Shown here: positions 34,561-45,553 of the stretch, in pieces
Layout: each line of letters begins with the position of its first letter
Position numbering within the stretch: position 1 is the stretch's first letter
From: Whalleya microplaca
Taxonomy: Eukaryota; Ascomycota; Sordariomycetes; Xylariales; Xylariaceae
Assembly: GCA_022497155.1 (NCBI GenBank)
Contig: MU385761.1
Location: forward strand, 124,001 to 188,000
Length of the DNA stretch: 64,000 bases
Direction: 5' to 3'
Notes under the pieces: model-generated
Told to the model about the DNA's origin: nothing
The model's database searches: none
Seen by the model: only the letters and a program-made list of their open reading frames with translations
Program-made: the position numbers and the translations under genes

Positions 34561-34936
34561 ATCCGATCTCATCTTGTCCATAGCTCTGGGTTGAGCGCAT
34601 CAACCAAGTTCAGTCAGTAGATATCATCACCGATGATATCGTGATGGGAGACCAGTATATACACTTTCGCCAAGATAGTATTGCTATGGTGGAAAACAGA
34701 CTTCAGCACCCCGAGAGGATGCCCGGAAGAAGAAGAGGCAGGAGAGGAAGGATGCTTTTGTCGATCGACTGGCAGCAATGGTTATCCTCATTCTCTTTTT
34801 CCTTGTAATGGGTATCATGGTTTACCTAGGTTCGCTCCTAAGCACGATTCTACCCGTATACGGTGCTATTACTTTTTTCACTCTGTGCGGGATCGGATGC
34901 TGCTGGGTGGTATGGGCTGAGGTGTCGTCTGGTTGA

Positions 34937-36494
34937 AGACATGGGATGTGATGCATAGTTGGGGTGTACAGAAAGCATTGTATTTCTAGATACGGCAATC
35001 TCCAGATAGATAGAGAGCCAGATATACTACATAAGCATAATATATATACGTTGTGCGAGAAAAACTATGCGCATATGCTAAAATAGAGCCTTGAGCTCCG
35101 ATTGCCCCACTACCTAGCCCATCTTGATGCTGGTGCCTCAGTCTTTTAACTTATCGCTGACTGACCACCTTGCAATGGCCTATTGACAGCGTCTCTAAAG
35201 CCTTGCGAAACCTTCAATGTTTTGGACGTTGAAAACCACCCGTGTGATGGCCTACAAGCTTTCAATTGTCTCTGGATACGCCCCAATGTGTATATCCGAA
35301 CTAGGTGACGTCATATAGGTATCCCTCAAATGTTTTGCATGGAAGCTGCTGCTACTGCTAAGATATCTAATACTACTTTCTGCGCATGCGCTGAGGCCTC
35401 ACAGATATCTGGAGTCACTCTGTAGATTACAGGGTCAGGAATTTCAAGTGAGATCAATATGGCCAACCAATTACTGGACCAATACTGCGCCCTGTTTGAC
35501 AGAGTGAATACGACTGGATACACTATTTCTGATCACTTGCATGCTCTGATCCTTGAAAATGATGGTTGTTCATTACAGACCTATTCCCTCTACACCATTA
35601 CAAGTTACTAGCCTGCAGTAGCTAGCTTATCGATGCATAATTTATTGGATTTCTTGCATTTGTTTTGCAGTATCAGCTTTCAATTTGGCGAGGGGATCGG
35701 CAAGGTCGCCCGGAGTTGCACAGCGAGTCTCATTCTAAGGCCATATTATTGGACTGACCCGCCATTTGATTTTGAGCTCTACAAGGCGCTTTGTGATCTG
35801 CCTCTCCTTGGCATTCGTAGCGTGATGGTTGCCCATATCATACCGTCCCAAAATACGTAGAATACAACGAACTGGCGAGGATGGCAGGTGTTCTTCTGTC
35901 CACATTGATGAAATTGTTGGCACAAAGTCATACGCGCTGTATGGTGCTCGGTTAATTTATCTCGGAACGTACTCGGGTCATACGTCCTATAGTCTCCTTG
36001 GCCTATATAGTAATTGATCCCGCGATTGATGCCTCAACTTGTTGAAAGTAACGATCATCATCTTTCAGCAGCACACAGAGCACATATTTGACAGTATGAT
36101 TCGTTCGATTATTATAAGTTGCACCGATCTCTGTAGTATTATAGCTATGAAGGTGGCTGGCTGCATTTTGTAACGTAACCCATGCATCTCGGTTGATCCG
36201 ATAAACCCGGAAATGGCCCTCGCACCCCGTTGAAGACCGGCGTGGAGACCGGCATTCTTGTTAAATCAAATGGGAACCGGTTGGTGACATTCCAGTGCGC
36301 CGTAATTATCTCCAGCCTATCTTTGCCCCGACCCAGTGCCTCTGGGCTTCTTGATTTCAAGTATAAATTACCGTGAGCTTTCCAGTCCAAGAACCAGTTA
36401 TCTCATCTTTTAACCTAGGCTTTCTATACAATCGAGTATATTCAACTCGTAAGCCGTTATTTTCAGACACTAGTATTATATCTAATTAGCTAAG
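34937..36494. other. intergenic; possible degenerate minus-strand coding remnant
   Basis: Minus-strand ORFs at 35326-35523 and 35735-35923 look protein-like (for example WLAILISLEIPDPVIYRVTPD) but are short, in different frames and unrecognised. They may be a decayed gene. No other feature seen. Confidence 0.3.
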
Positions 36495-37766
36495 ATGCCG
36501 TCTGGTCTTCCTACGGCCCCTGACGAGGATATTGGCTTTCAGCCACCCCCAGTTCGAGTTCCCCGGACGCCAGGTGCGCCTCGGAAACTCTTTCCCTCCA
36601 TTCCATTTATTGGAAGTGATGATGTTCGTTTCAATCCCGCCATTATCTTGCTCATGGGCTATCTCGATACAGCCTACCAGGGAGCACTAGACGACGCTGT
36701 GAAATCAGCTTACCAGAAGATCCCTGCTTTCATGGACAACTTGCACATCACAGACGCCGGCTCATTTCTCGACTTCGCCAACGATCTCCTTAAATGGACC
36801 CCGACTGAGAACTTCCAGGGCAAGGATATCTACGATATACTTTGCATGTTCTATTTTGTATTCGATCAGCCTCCACTTGCCGAGCTCCAGACCCCAATCA
36901 ACCCCGATCAGGTCGGACAGCCACTTACCTGGATCTCATCCTGGATCGTCGTTTATGCTCAGCTCATTGGCCTTTTCATGGATACCACAGCATCGATTAC
37001 GGAGGCAACCCTACAGTCGTTCATTGACTCACCGCCTTACAACTATTATGAGGCATTAGTCCCTGAAGGAGGCTTCCGAACCTTTAACGAGTTCTTCTCT
37101 CGGCACCTCAAGCCCGGGTCGAGACCCATTGAGTCCCCAGAAGACGATACAGTTGTTGTCTACCCGGCTGACTGCACCTACGACGACTCAGGCCCGAAGC
37201 ATAGTATCGTCGAGATCACGACTGAAGGAGTCGTAGATATCAAAGGTCTTCAGTGGACCATCGAATCGCTGCTACAGGGTAGCAAGTATGCAGGCGATTT
37301 TAGCGGTGGTGTTTGGATGCATGCGTTCCTGAACACGTACAACTACCACCGCCAACACGCGCCCGTCTCAGGGACGGTGCTTGAGGCCAAGAACATACAG
37401 GGCGCAGCCTACTTAGAGGTCGATGCCGAATGCCATCCTATCCGCTGTATGTGCGGGCCGGATGCCCCAGACAGCCCAGGATATCAGTTCTTGCAAACGA
37501 GGGGCATGGTGATCATCGAAAATCCCGTGCTAGGAAAAGTGGCTGTGTTGCCCATTGGTATGGCCATGGTTTCGTCCGTCAAGCTGACAGTCAAGGAGGG
37601 CAACGTGTTGAAGAAAGGTGACGAGATCTCGTATTTCCAGTTTGGAGGGTCTGATGTTATTTGTGTCTTCCAAGCCAAAGCTGGCTTATCTGCTGGCAAG
37701 TTTCAGCCTTCGGACGAGGGCACTTACTCCAAGATGGGAACGCGCCTAGCAAAGGCGTCACCGTAG
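36495..37766 (+). CDS. phosphatidylserine-decarboxylase-like pyruvoyl enzyme (PSDC/PsiD type)
   Basis: Single exon, 423 aa. About 30-190 corresponds to the PSDC N-terminal domain found in soluble fungal relatives such as the tryptophan decarboxylase PsiD. The catalytic domain follows: FRTFNEFFSRHLKPGSRPI (about 196-214), VVYPADCTY, then HAFLNTYNYHRQHAPVSG (catalytic His region). The self-cleavage site is FGGSDV with Ser386, leaving a 38-residue alpha chain that would carry the pyruvoyl group. Classical PSDs have LGST or GGST; this protein has GGSD, and DYHR is NYHR. There is no mitochondrial leader or TM segment, so it is unlike the housekeeping membrane PSD. Inference: a cytosolic decarboxylase acting on an amino acid or related substrate. 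It lies next to an Old Yellow Enzyme gene on the same strand. Confidence 0.85.
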   Translation: MPSGLPTAPDEDIGFQPPPVRVPRTPGAPRKLFPSIPFIGSDDVRFNPAIILLMGYLDTAYQGALDDAVKSAYQKIPAFMDNLHITDAGSFLDFANDLLKWTPTENFQGKDIYDILCMFYFVFDQPPLAELQTPINPDQVGQPLTWISSWIVVYAQLIGLFMDTTASITEATLQSFIDSPPYNYYEALVPEGGFRTFNEFFSRHLKPGSRPIESPEDDTVVVYPADCTYDDSGPKHSIVEITTEGVVDIKGLQWTIESLLQGSKYAGDFSGGVWMHAFLNTYNYHRQHAPVSGTVLEAKNIQGAAYLEVDAECHPIRCMCGPDAPDSPGYQFLQTRGMVIIENPVLGKVAVLPIGMAMVSSVKLTVKEGNVLKKGDEISYFQFGGSDVICVFQAKAGLSAGKFQPSDEGTYSKMGTRLAKASP

Positions 37767-38284
37767 TTGTAGGCATTGAGCACTATGGCTACTGATTTGG
37801 TATTGCTAGTCTGTATCGTTAATTGCCTTATACAGAAAAATAGGAGAGAACTTTCACGCGAATATCGGAATTTCGTTTGCTTGCACATCCTCCGCAACAA
37901 TATGTAAAAATTACCAATCTGGTACTCTGATGATTGCTCGGCTCTTCAAGAAATGTAGCTTCGCCCTGTTACTCAAATCCAAACTCCAAGACTTGGAGCG
38001 ACTTTATTTCTCTCGATTTAAACGACATTTATACAATGAAGTGCGAATAGGCTCAATATCCCCACAGCATGGAGCTATCAGATCCGGCCCCGCCAACCGG
38101 TGATAAGACAGTGGATCCCTCGGGATCTATAGTAGCGATGTTCTAATGATTGCTCCGCATTGCGCAATCGGGACCGGTGGGGCCGAGCGAAGTACATATT
38201 AACATGCAGCCTCGTAGACAGTAAGATGATCGACAAACGATAGACTTGCCAGTTGCCAATCCGTCCTGATCAGAGTATCTCGGA
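37767..38284. other. promoter region of the OYE gene
   Basis: 518 nt between two same-strand genes. No gene or repeat seen. Confidence 0.5.
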
Positions 38285-39600
38285 ATGGCTAGTTCATCAA
38301 AACTCTTCCTACCGCTCCAAATCGCCAATGGCCGGATCCAATTGCAGCATCGGGTCATCATGGCCCCTATGACCAGAAATCGGGGTGTCCCTTTATCCGA
38401 AGGGACTCCGGAAGACCCGAATCGTATCTGGCTCGCGGATGATCTTGTAGCCCTCTATTATGGACAACGAGCGTCACATGGTGGCTTGCTGATCACTGAG
38501 GGCATCCCGCCATCGCTAGAAGCTAGTGGTATGCCCAATGTGCCAGGCCTATTCCATGAGGCGCAGGTCCCGGGGTGGAAGAAGGTCGTCGAGGCTGTGC
38601 ATACCAAGGGAGGCTTTATATATGCACAATTATGGCATGCTGGGCGGGCGACGGTACCACAGTTTACCGGAACTACTCCTGTTAGCGCTTCTGCGACTCC
38701 TTGGGACACGGATGAGAAGTACCCGTTCAGGACACCATTCACCAAGGAGAAGATTGCGTATCGGAATTATCCGCCCATTGCGCTGACTCATGAGCATATC
38801 AAGAAAACTATTGATGATTTTGTTGCTGCTGCTAAGTTAGCAAGAGAAATCGGCTTCGATGGTATCGAAATCAATGGTGGCAATGGCAATCGTAAGTACC
38901 TACCGCTGTTGTCGATTTCGAGGCCACTTTAAGTTGACCACATACCACAGTGGTAGATCAGTTCCTCCATTCAAACATAAATACAAGGACAGATGAATAT
39001 GGCGGCTCGCCGGAGAAACGCAGCAGATTCCTTCTCGAACTGACAGCGGCTCTGGCGGGTGCTATTGGCGCATCCAATGTTGCTGTGCGCCTGGAGCCGA
39101 CAGGCCTATATCAACATACCAGAGGCGCCGATCGCGTTGAGACATGGGGATATCTAAGCCAGCAGCTCGCGGACCTTTATCAAGACGATAATAAACTCTC
39201 CTACGTACACTTTATTGAGCCGCGGTTCGACCGCATTGACTCTGAGGCCGAGAAGGAGGGTTTCTACAAGTCATGGAGCCTGCAAACTGTGTCGAACCAG
39301 CCATTCAGGAAGATCTTTGCCGACAAGGGAATACCTGTGATCTCGTGCGGTGGATGGGATGACAAGAACGCAGTTGATGCTGTAGAGAAAAGTGGTTGGG
39401 ATGGAGTCGTCTTCGCTAAGTGGTTTACAAGCAATCCCGATTTAGCCGAAAGGCTACGGAAGGAATTGTCACTTTCTGAGTATGATAGGAGTCGATTCTA
39501 CGGTTCTTGGGACGGCATTCGTGAAAATGGATATACGAACTATCCTCCTTATAAGGATGAAGTACAATTGAAGGCCGAACAAGAGGCGAAAGTGCCATAG
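38285..39600 (+). CDS. Old Yellow Enzyme family flavin reductase with altered active site
   Basis: Exons 38285-38891 and 38951-39600 (418 aa). The 59-nt intron (GTAAGT..CACAG) splits a Leu codon and joins NGGNGN to LVDQFLHSN. FMN-barrel landmarks: APMTRNRG (27-34), QLWHAGR (115-121), RTDEYGGSPEKRSRF, VRLEPTG, and PVISCGGWDDKNAVDAV followed by NPDLAERL. Family members reduce activated C=C bonds with NADPH via FMN. In OYE1 the substrate-binding pair is His191/Asn194 and the proton donor Tyr196 (EIHSANGYL). The equivalent here is EINGGNGNL: Asn197, Asn200 and Asn202, so both His and Tyr are replaced. The usual late GR phosphate-binding motif is AK (VVFAKWF). The fold should bind FMN, but the chemistry may differ from a standard ene-reductase. 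No intact peroxisomal signal is seen. Confidence 0.88.
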
Positions 39601-39782
39601 TGGTAACTACCCAGTCTGTATTCCAATACGACATACATGACCATTTCAAAGAAGGTACTCGGGCTAGCGATACTGATACTCTACTTGTCCCCAGTAGGTA
39701 TGTGATAAAGAAGAATGAAGTGAACTAATCAAGCTTTGAAGTTTTAATTGTCTCTGTGTAATGGCTTCCCCTTCTGATATTT

Positions 39783-40252
39783 CTAGATCTCCTCCACGAC
39801 CTGGCTGTTTTCTCCACTAATGGTATACGCAATGGAATCTGTCACGTCGGGATTCCTTTTGTAGTCTGCCGGCGATGTTGCTCCTCCACTGAACGAATAG
39901 CCAAACCAAAAACGACCTCCAGTGCTGCCGCTATTGGTAGCTGCATATCTCTGTTAGCTGAAAGAGGATAATCGTGCATGGGGGCTAGATCTTAACCTTG
40001 GTTGGAGATGCAAGACGTGCATGAGTCATATTTCTTGCACTCCCCAAGCACGTAATCGGCCCAGGTCTGATGGTCATACTCGGAGAGGTTGGCGTTGTAG
40101 CCTGCGATGACCTTGAAGGGAAATAGACTTTCACCAGCTGTCCAGTCTAGAGGAGGCTTGAGATCGACTTTCTCGAAACTTGCTTTGAGATGTGTTTGCT
40201 GGCTAGTCATAATGAAGACATTGATAGCAAAGAGGGTATTGAACTTCATCAT
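39783..40252 (-). CDS. small secreted protein
   Basis: Exons in transcript order are 40252-39997 and 39940-39783 (137 aa). The 56-nt intron runs from GTTAAG to CAG with a CAGCTAAC branch. The N-terminus MMKFNTLFAINVFIMTSQ is signal-peptide-like. The mature protein has a cysteine cluster (CKKYDSCTSC) and an aromatic/Gly C-terminal part (GRFWFGYSFSGGATSPADYKRN, DVTDSIAYTISGENS). No enzyme motif is seen. It resembles fungal secreted proteins of unknown function, and lies convergent to the OYE gene with stops about 180 bp apart. Confidence 0.65.
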
Positions 40253-42028
40253 GTGTGGTAGGATTCTAATGTGACTAGCACTGAAGGATAGAAAAGAGCT
40301 TTAAGAGACAGGCTCATCTGGGATTAAGGAAATTCTTTCCCTAAATATGTTTATATAGTGGGTTACGACTCTACATTTATGTCACTCCGGTCCATGCCAT
40401 TAAAAGCTTCTGAAACGTCCTGAGTGCTGATTTTGACCTCCAATATGTCTTCGTGTACTGTGCTGGACCCTTGTTGTTATGCCGGTGGTCACCTTCATTG
40501 GCAATGAACCGATGGTGACGTCTGTGACAGCAAGGTTACCGACATGGCCGACGCACAGATCAGGCTCTCGGATCTGTCCTTATTTCAGACTGTGTGGGAT
40601 ACAGGGTTCTAGATCACATCTTTCGTGTAACAAAAAATAGCATGGGAGTAACACGTTGTGCTTCAATAGTAATTAAAACTTCATTTATAACACACTAGTG
40701 AGCTTCAGCAGGTCCAGGCTGGTGTTTCTATCGTCTGGAAACGATGACTCAAGAATGTAGCTCGCGAAAGTTACGTTTCCCTACGTCTAACACTTTCGTT
40801 GTATCAAAGGCCATGTTGAAGAACATGCAGTACAATCCCTATCGAAACATATATCACATAATCAAATACTTGTATGAAGGCGAGCCTTGAAATATCTTCA
40901 GATACGTATATCCAGTAATAACATTGCCGACTATCCCCAGTGATACTAGTGCCACCAACTACAACAGAAACACAACTGATCCAATCTCTCACAATCTTTG
41001 GTTCGATTTTAGGTACGTCGAGATTTACTGTCCCAAGGGCTCTTTGCCCGACATATGAATCTAGGTAAGTGCTGAATTACAATTATCGCCAAGTGATTCA
41101 ATACCACACCCCGGCAGATCACAGATCTGAGCACGTATAAGATTGCCAGGGGTCAAGCATATAATGTAGTCTGGTGGTACGTGATCGAGTATTACAATCT
41201 CGCACGAATCACATGCGACATAGACGCAAAGGTTCAACAATACGACGATTTAGAGCTCGTTCTAACGCCTGTATCTACCCAAGTACTCTTACTGGCTCTA
41301 GCACTGGCGAACTCCGTATGTAAGCAGATATCTAATGATGTATGCATGTAGGCCGATTATCCCTGGAACCTAAGGGCAGATTGAACGGACTGTTCTAAAA
41401 TAAGATTTCATAAACTGTATCCGCCCTACTCTGTGCTTGATTTAAGTTTGATGTATCATATAGATTCAGCATGGAACCATATTCCGAAGGCTATTCGGTG
41501 ACATAATACAATCCACCGATCAGTTCGTCTATATAAGATTCATACCTATCGTTTAGGAGAGGTTTATGTAGAAACTATCGTTGTATTGAGTTGAGAATTG
41601 TGAAAGCACTATTGCCTTCCGTCAATAAATCTAGCGTATGCGTGATACTCGTCAAATTGGGCCTGCAGATGTTCAGACAATCGAGACAATAATTAGCCCG
41701 CCCATCAAATTACCTCTGAAGACAGGCTTGCTCGTAAAATAATCATGACAACCCCCATGAAACTCTCTCCAGTATGAAATATGTCCCATTATGATGTAGA
41801 CCATAATCAAGTTGTTTCAGGTCCGCCTCCATGGCGACGGGTGAATGATAGATTTTTGGTCCTGAGCATCTGATGGTATACCATGCGCTACTCTGGACTC
41901 CTGAGTGAACAAAGAGTAAATCGGAAGCTCCTTGAAGTGACTAATCATGAATACAAGTGCTTTATAAATGATTCAGATAGGATGAGTGTCCTCGAGAGCA
42001 AGTTAGTTCGTCGACAACAAGCCGGATT
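40253..42028. other. AT-rich intergenic region
   Basis: No gene seen. Short ORFs (40804-40992, 41883-42086) lack support. The second one runs into the LTR at 42029. Confidence 0.5.
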
Positions 42029-42333
42029 TGTGACAAGAGCTGTAATTAGGGCTTGGAATATATCAATTCAGCTAATAATTCTCTAGGGCCGCTAAGGGTG
42101 CTTATGGGTTCTAAGTTTCAATCTAAGTCTGAGGGTCGGCGACAGGTCCTTTATAGACCTGCTGCCGCGGTACGTATTCCTGGTATGTATCTAGCCTGTT
42201 GCTGACGTAGCCGCCGTTTGGTGATCATACCTTTTGTTAGGCAGTCATATATTCAAACAGTATCGAATAATATCCAACAGCACCCAATATATGTACTCGT
42301 GTAGCATTCCTGCATCTCGTATAGCTTCCAACA
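42029..42333 (-). mobile_element. Copia-type LTR, copy 2
   Basis: 305 bp, TG..CA ends when read on the minus strand. It matches 7718-8003 and 55824-56123. On its internal side (42334-42360) it shares ggtcttggctccaatagc.gtgtgaca with copy 3, so it is a 3' LTR with a few bases of internal sequence. Confidence 0.8.
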
Positions 42334-43178
42334 GGTCTTGGCTCCAATAGCTGTGTGACAGGATCTTTGTCTGCAAAGTATTCAATCGAATGTAATTCAG
42401 GAACCTGTTGTCAACATAGTTGAGTAACATGAGTATCCTTGCCTTAGGAGCATTTTCTTTGAACAGGCATCAAAGCACCTCGAACTTCTTTTCTGGCTCT
42501 TCTAGTAGCTCGTCTGCAACTTTAAGATGCAATATGTTTCGATCCTGAAAATCTGGTTATGGTTTGCGATAGTCCCATTTATTATCTACCCAAATATGGA
42601 CTAGCTTTCAAAACTTCTTAGCCAGGCAAATTGGCTCGACCAGACTCCGGCTATCATAACATACCCAATCCAACATAGGAGTGTCAACTGCCCATGTGTT
42701 TCTGATTCCTGGACGAACTTGCCATACCGATATCTTGTTAAGACACGGCCAGTTGACGAACTCACCAAAAACTCCATACAATAGATTAACCGGACCCTTT
42801 TTCAGGTTGGAGGATGTGCAGAAGGTACTGAGATGTTAGATACAGATATCATTAGCCTTTATCATGCCTTTCAAGTACAAGACAGCCTGTGACTTTGCGA
42901 GAAGATACTCTGTTCTTCGGTAGAATAAAGGGAGGGGTTCATGGTGGATCTGTCTATAAGTAAGCAGATTGTTTCGACCTGAGCTGCGAGTTCGAGGTCT
43001 CATATAGCCAGCGTCTGCACGTGATTGATATCTCGAAAGTCTCTGTGATACAATCGGTTCGAGATCGTGACGCTACTTCTTCCCCTTACGCTTCATATCT
43101 ATATCAGCTCCTTCTCGGTATGCCGGCCATAACGACAGAATTAATCGTAAATATATTGATCGCGGGGACCGTAATGCC
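42334..43178. other. possible degenerate coding remnant between transposons
   Basis: On the minus strand, protein-like but broken stretches occur (for example WAVDTPMLDWVCYDSRSL, then KVADELLEEPEKKFEVL, then LLNYVDNRFLNYI), with stops between them. I do not recognise the family. It could be retrotransposon interior or a decayed host gene. Confidence 0.3.
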
Positions 43179-43730
43179 CCTATTCGCAGCGCTTCCATCA
43201 AATCAACTAATTACTTGACTTGACTTGAATTGACTTGATTTGACTTGATACAATTGTTTTTTTTCGATAATTGATCAAATCAACTAGAAGCTTATTTTTG
43301 ACTTGATTCACTTGATACTAATCAATTATTTTCCTAACTGTATAAGCCACAGTATAAGCCACAGTATAAGCCACAATATAAGCCACATATAGGGAGGTTT
43401 TCTGGTGTTGTTAGTCAATATTATAAGCTACCTCACGCCCTGTGCTGATTATTCTTGTTGAGGGTTGACCATTATTACGTCCGTGACTTTTGTGTAACAA
43501 ATTTGCTGTATCAGGTTATCTCCTGGAGAGAATTTTTCCTTCGGATAAACTAACCTCCGTAATTCAGGGGTTCAGAAGTAAAATTCGTAATTTAGTATAT
43601 TACTAATCAAGTCAAGTTGCAAATAGCCTCAAGTCAACTCGAAAGTTCAATTAGTTGATTTGACTTGATTCAAGTCAAATAAAGTGGTTTACTTGACTTG
43701 AATTGACTTGATGGAAGCGCTGCCTATTCG
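43179..43730. mobile_element. MITE-A, hAT-type non-autonomous element with target duplications
   Basis: The element spans 43187-43722 (536 bp), flanked by exact 8-bp duplications CCTATTCG (43179-43186 and 43723-43730). Terminal inverted repeats are CAGCGCTTCCATCAA (15 bp, perfect). Subterminal regions hold many TTGACTTGA/TTGATTTGA repeats in both orientations, typical of hAT transposase-binding sites. Inside are four 12-bp units (g/a)TATAAGCCACA at 43340-43387. No transposase ORF. The 8-bp duplication and CAG..CTG ends point to the hAT superfamily. Confidence 0.9.
43340..43387. repeat. four 12-bp tandem units within MITE-A
   Basis: GTATAAGCCACA occurs three times exactly and once with the first base changed (ATATAAGCCACA). 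Confidence 0.9.
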
Positions 43731-43904
43731 CCACTCTGAGGACATTTTCTACTGCTAAATACAATTGAGAGTTCCTAAAGTTCCCCTTTGGACAATTTTA
43801 GGGTTGTGCTTAATCACTCACCACAGCTAAATTGTCTCGTTACAACGTAGTTACGGTTAAAGATCGTTACATAATATAACAAAGTATATATGGCTTAATA
43901 CCTC

Positions 43905-44135
43905 CATGAACAGCGACGGCAGGTAGTAGTAGTTCAAGGAGGTTAAGGAGCTCAAGAAGGAGCTCAGAAACGAGCCCGGAAAGGAGGCTATAGGAGAGAG
44001 TTCGAATATAGGACGTACACATCCATGTCCTAGTAAAATATACCTCGAGGCAAGTATATCCACTATTACATGGGACCCAGTCAGAATAGCCATCTACCCA
44101 GTAAAATAGACTTTTCGGGCGATGACCATTACCCC
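43905..44135. repeat. second copy of the dispersed repeat seen at 34.2-34.6 kb
   Basis: It shares acccagtcagaatagccat and flanking blocks with 34489-34540, and a G/A-rich 9-mer array (ttcaaggaggttaaggagct) with 34211-34257. It lies just right of MITE-A in a transposon-rich island. Ends are undefined. Confidence 0.55.
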
Positions 44136-44943
44136 TGAAATCGATTCCCTACAACTAGATCCTCTGAAGATCAATCTAGCTCCAACTGATAGCAATGTCA
44201 CCATAGTTAGTAAAGATGAAACGTACCAGTATTGGGGCTGTGGTGTAACTTGAATTGAACGTAATGAAAATAGACACGATGCAGATTAGTGTACCTTGTT
44301 CGATAGGATCCCTAGTTCTTCTAAAATTGCCAATTATATTCGTCATCAAGATTTAGTGTTATATGTGGCATTACGGCAGCAACAGACACGGAAGTCACTG
44401 GTCGAGCAAAAGGAAGTAGTGGACTTACCTGAGATATAATTAAGCACGCTACTGTTGATATACTTGTATTCGGGATCACGATTATACATGCGGTTTTTCT
44501 GCAGTGCAACATACTGGGCCCGTTTCTCGCTATTTCCTTACCGGGCTGACACGAATGGCTTGAATTTTGCCAAGAAAATGGGAACGGCTATCGAAGACCA
44601 CCACTCATAGCTGCTACAAAATGCTTTACGGCCTTAGTTATTTAGAGGCGACTAGCGAATGTGCTACATGGCGCTCGGAGAAAGTAGACTAGGCAGGTGT
44701 TACAAGTTTCTACCTAGTGAAATATTAGATACTCCGAATTATAATGCTCTGGATATTCTGTTGAGAGATTTCAAGGGCTGCCAACAAACCTTTAAAGCTC
44801 CCCTTTCTTACTTAGTTACTGCTTTCCTTCACATCTCCATTACATGTTTCAACATTCTCTACAAGCAACATTGAGCTTTTCATCTCCCCTGAAACCCCAC
44901 TGATTGTTGATAACATTCTAGACGACTTTGAATACTTCACACA

Positions 44944-45553
44944 ATGCACAGCCAAATGTTTCTGGGGGCAGCCTCGAGTTTGTTGCTCGGCGCGGCCGTC
45001 ACACCATATAACCTGAATGTGACCGCCGTTACTGCCGATAAGGGAAGCTCGATACTTGAATGTTGGCAGCTTGATGTACCTTTCTCCCCCTCGACTTACG
45101 TAGGGATTTCGGGGAGTGCCACAGCGTATCTCGGCAGCCTTGCTAACATAACGTACACTGTCGTCCCGCCCCATTACGATGGGGAACTGCACAACGCACC
45201 ATTCAAGCAGTGAGGTCACCTTGGTCTGACATCTCGCCGGACCCGCCACCACTAACAAGTCCAGCAGATGGGTAGTTTTCATCTCCGGGTTGGCATACTT
45301 GACTCTCCCGGATGACGAGACCACTGGTGCCTACATATCTGGCGGGGGACACGGCGTCATATTCGCAGCTGATACGGCCGACGTTAGCCTTAAGGGCCAC
45401 CTCACCCAGTTCCCTGGCGTCACGGAGACTGTTCTTCTGCAGATTCCAGTCAAGGATGGCAAGATTCCAGCACATTCCCTACTGCATTCAGGACCATGCA
45501 ATTCATACGAGACGACTGGTCTATTGGAAATGGTTACGGGTGGCTCGTGGTAA
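44944..45553 (+). CDS. secreted protein of unknown function (cupin-like fold possible)
   Basis: Exons 44944-45209 and 45268-45553 (183 aa). The 58-nt intron (GTGAGG..CAGCAG, branch CACTAAC) restores FKQWVVFISGLAYLTLPDD. The first 18 residues (MHSQMFLGAASSLLLGAA) form a signal peptide. There are two N-glycosylation sequons (NVTA, NITY). The body is beta-rich, with GGGHGVIFAADTADVSLKGHLT, then FPGVTETVLLQIPV and GKIPAHSLLHSGPC. This string 'sGlahitLP, ggr.G.i.AaDTa..s.rGH.T.yP, LQIP..ggkiPaHs.lh.G.C' matches a family of fungal extracellular proteins related to small cupins, from memory. Function unknown. It stands between the transposon island and the MFS gene. Confidence 0.75.

Larger units (their letters stand above)
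33529..34936 (+). pseudogene. small membrane protein gene, introns invaded, last exon frameshifted
   Basis: Exon 1 (33529-33584) reads MAERPILEDSPPPPPPYDDA and ends at a GTAAG donor. A middle exon ends at 34208 (GPNNDQRGANMIERLNMYD, then GTAAGT). Its start is uncertain, perhaps after TTAAG at 34149. The last exon starts at 34584 (LWVERINQVQSVDIITDD, then DQYIHFRQDSIAMVENRLQHPE). A change of frame at GAGAGGATGCC (about 34710) is then needed to reach DARKKKRQERKDAF and a two-TM tail, MVILILFFLVMGIMVYLGSLL and LPVYGAITFFTLCGIGCCW, ending at the TGA 34934-34936. Two extra bases (AG) explain the break. Without correction the frame ends in a short basic tail lacking the membrane segments. Intron 1 holds a solo LTR and intron 2 a dispersed repeat. 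Family and function unknown; assembly error possible. Confidence 0.5.

Noticed and set aside
35326..35923. Possible gene on the minus strand
   Set aside because: Protein-like fragments in different frames, no family recognised; kept only as a possible remnant.
42245..42430. 61-codon minus-strand ORF as a Copia RNase H end
   Set aside because: Half of it is LTR sequence and the rest lacks RNase H motifs.
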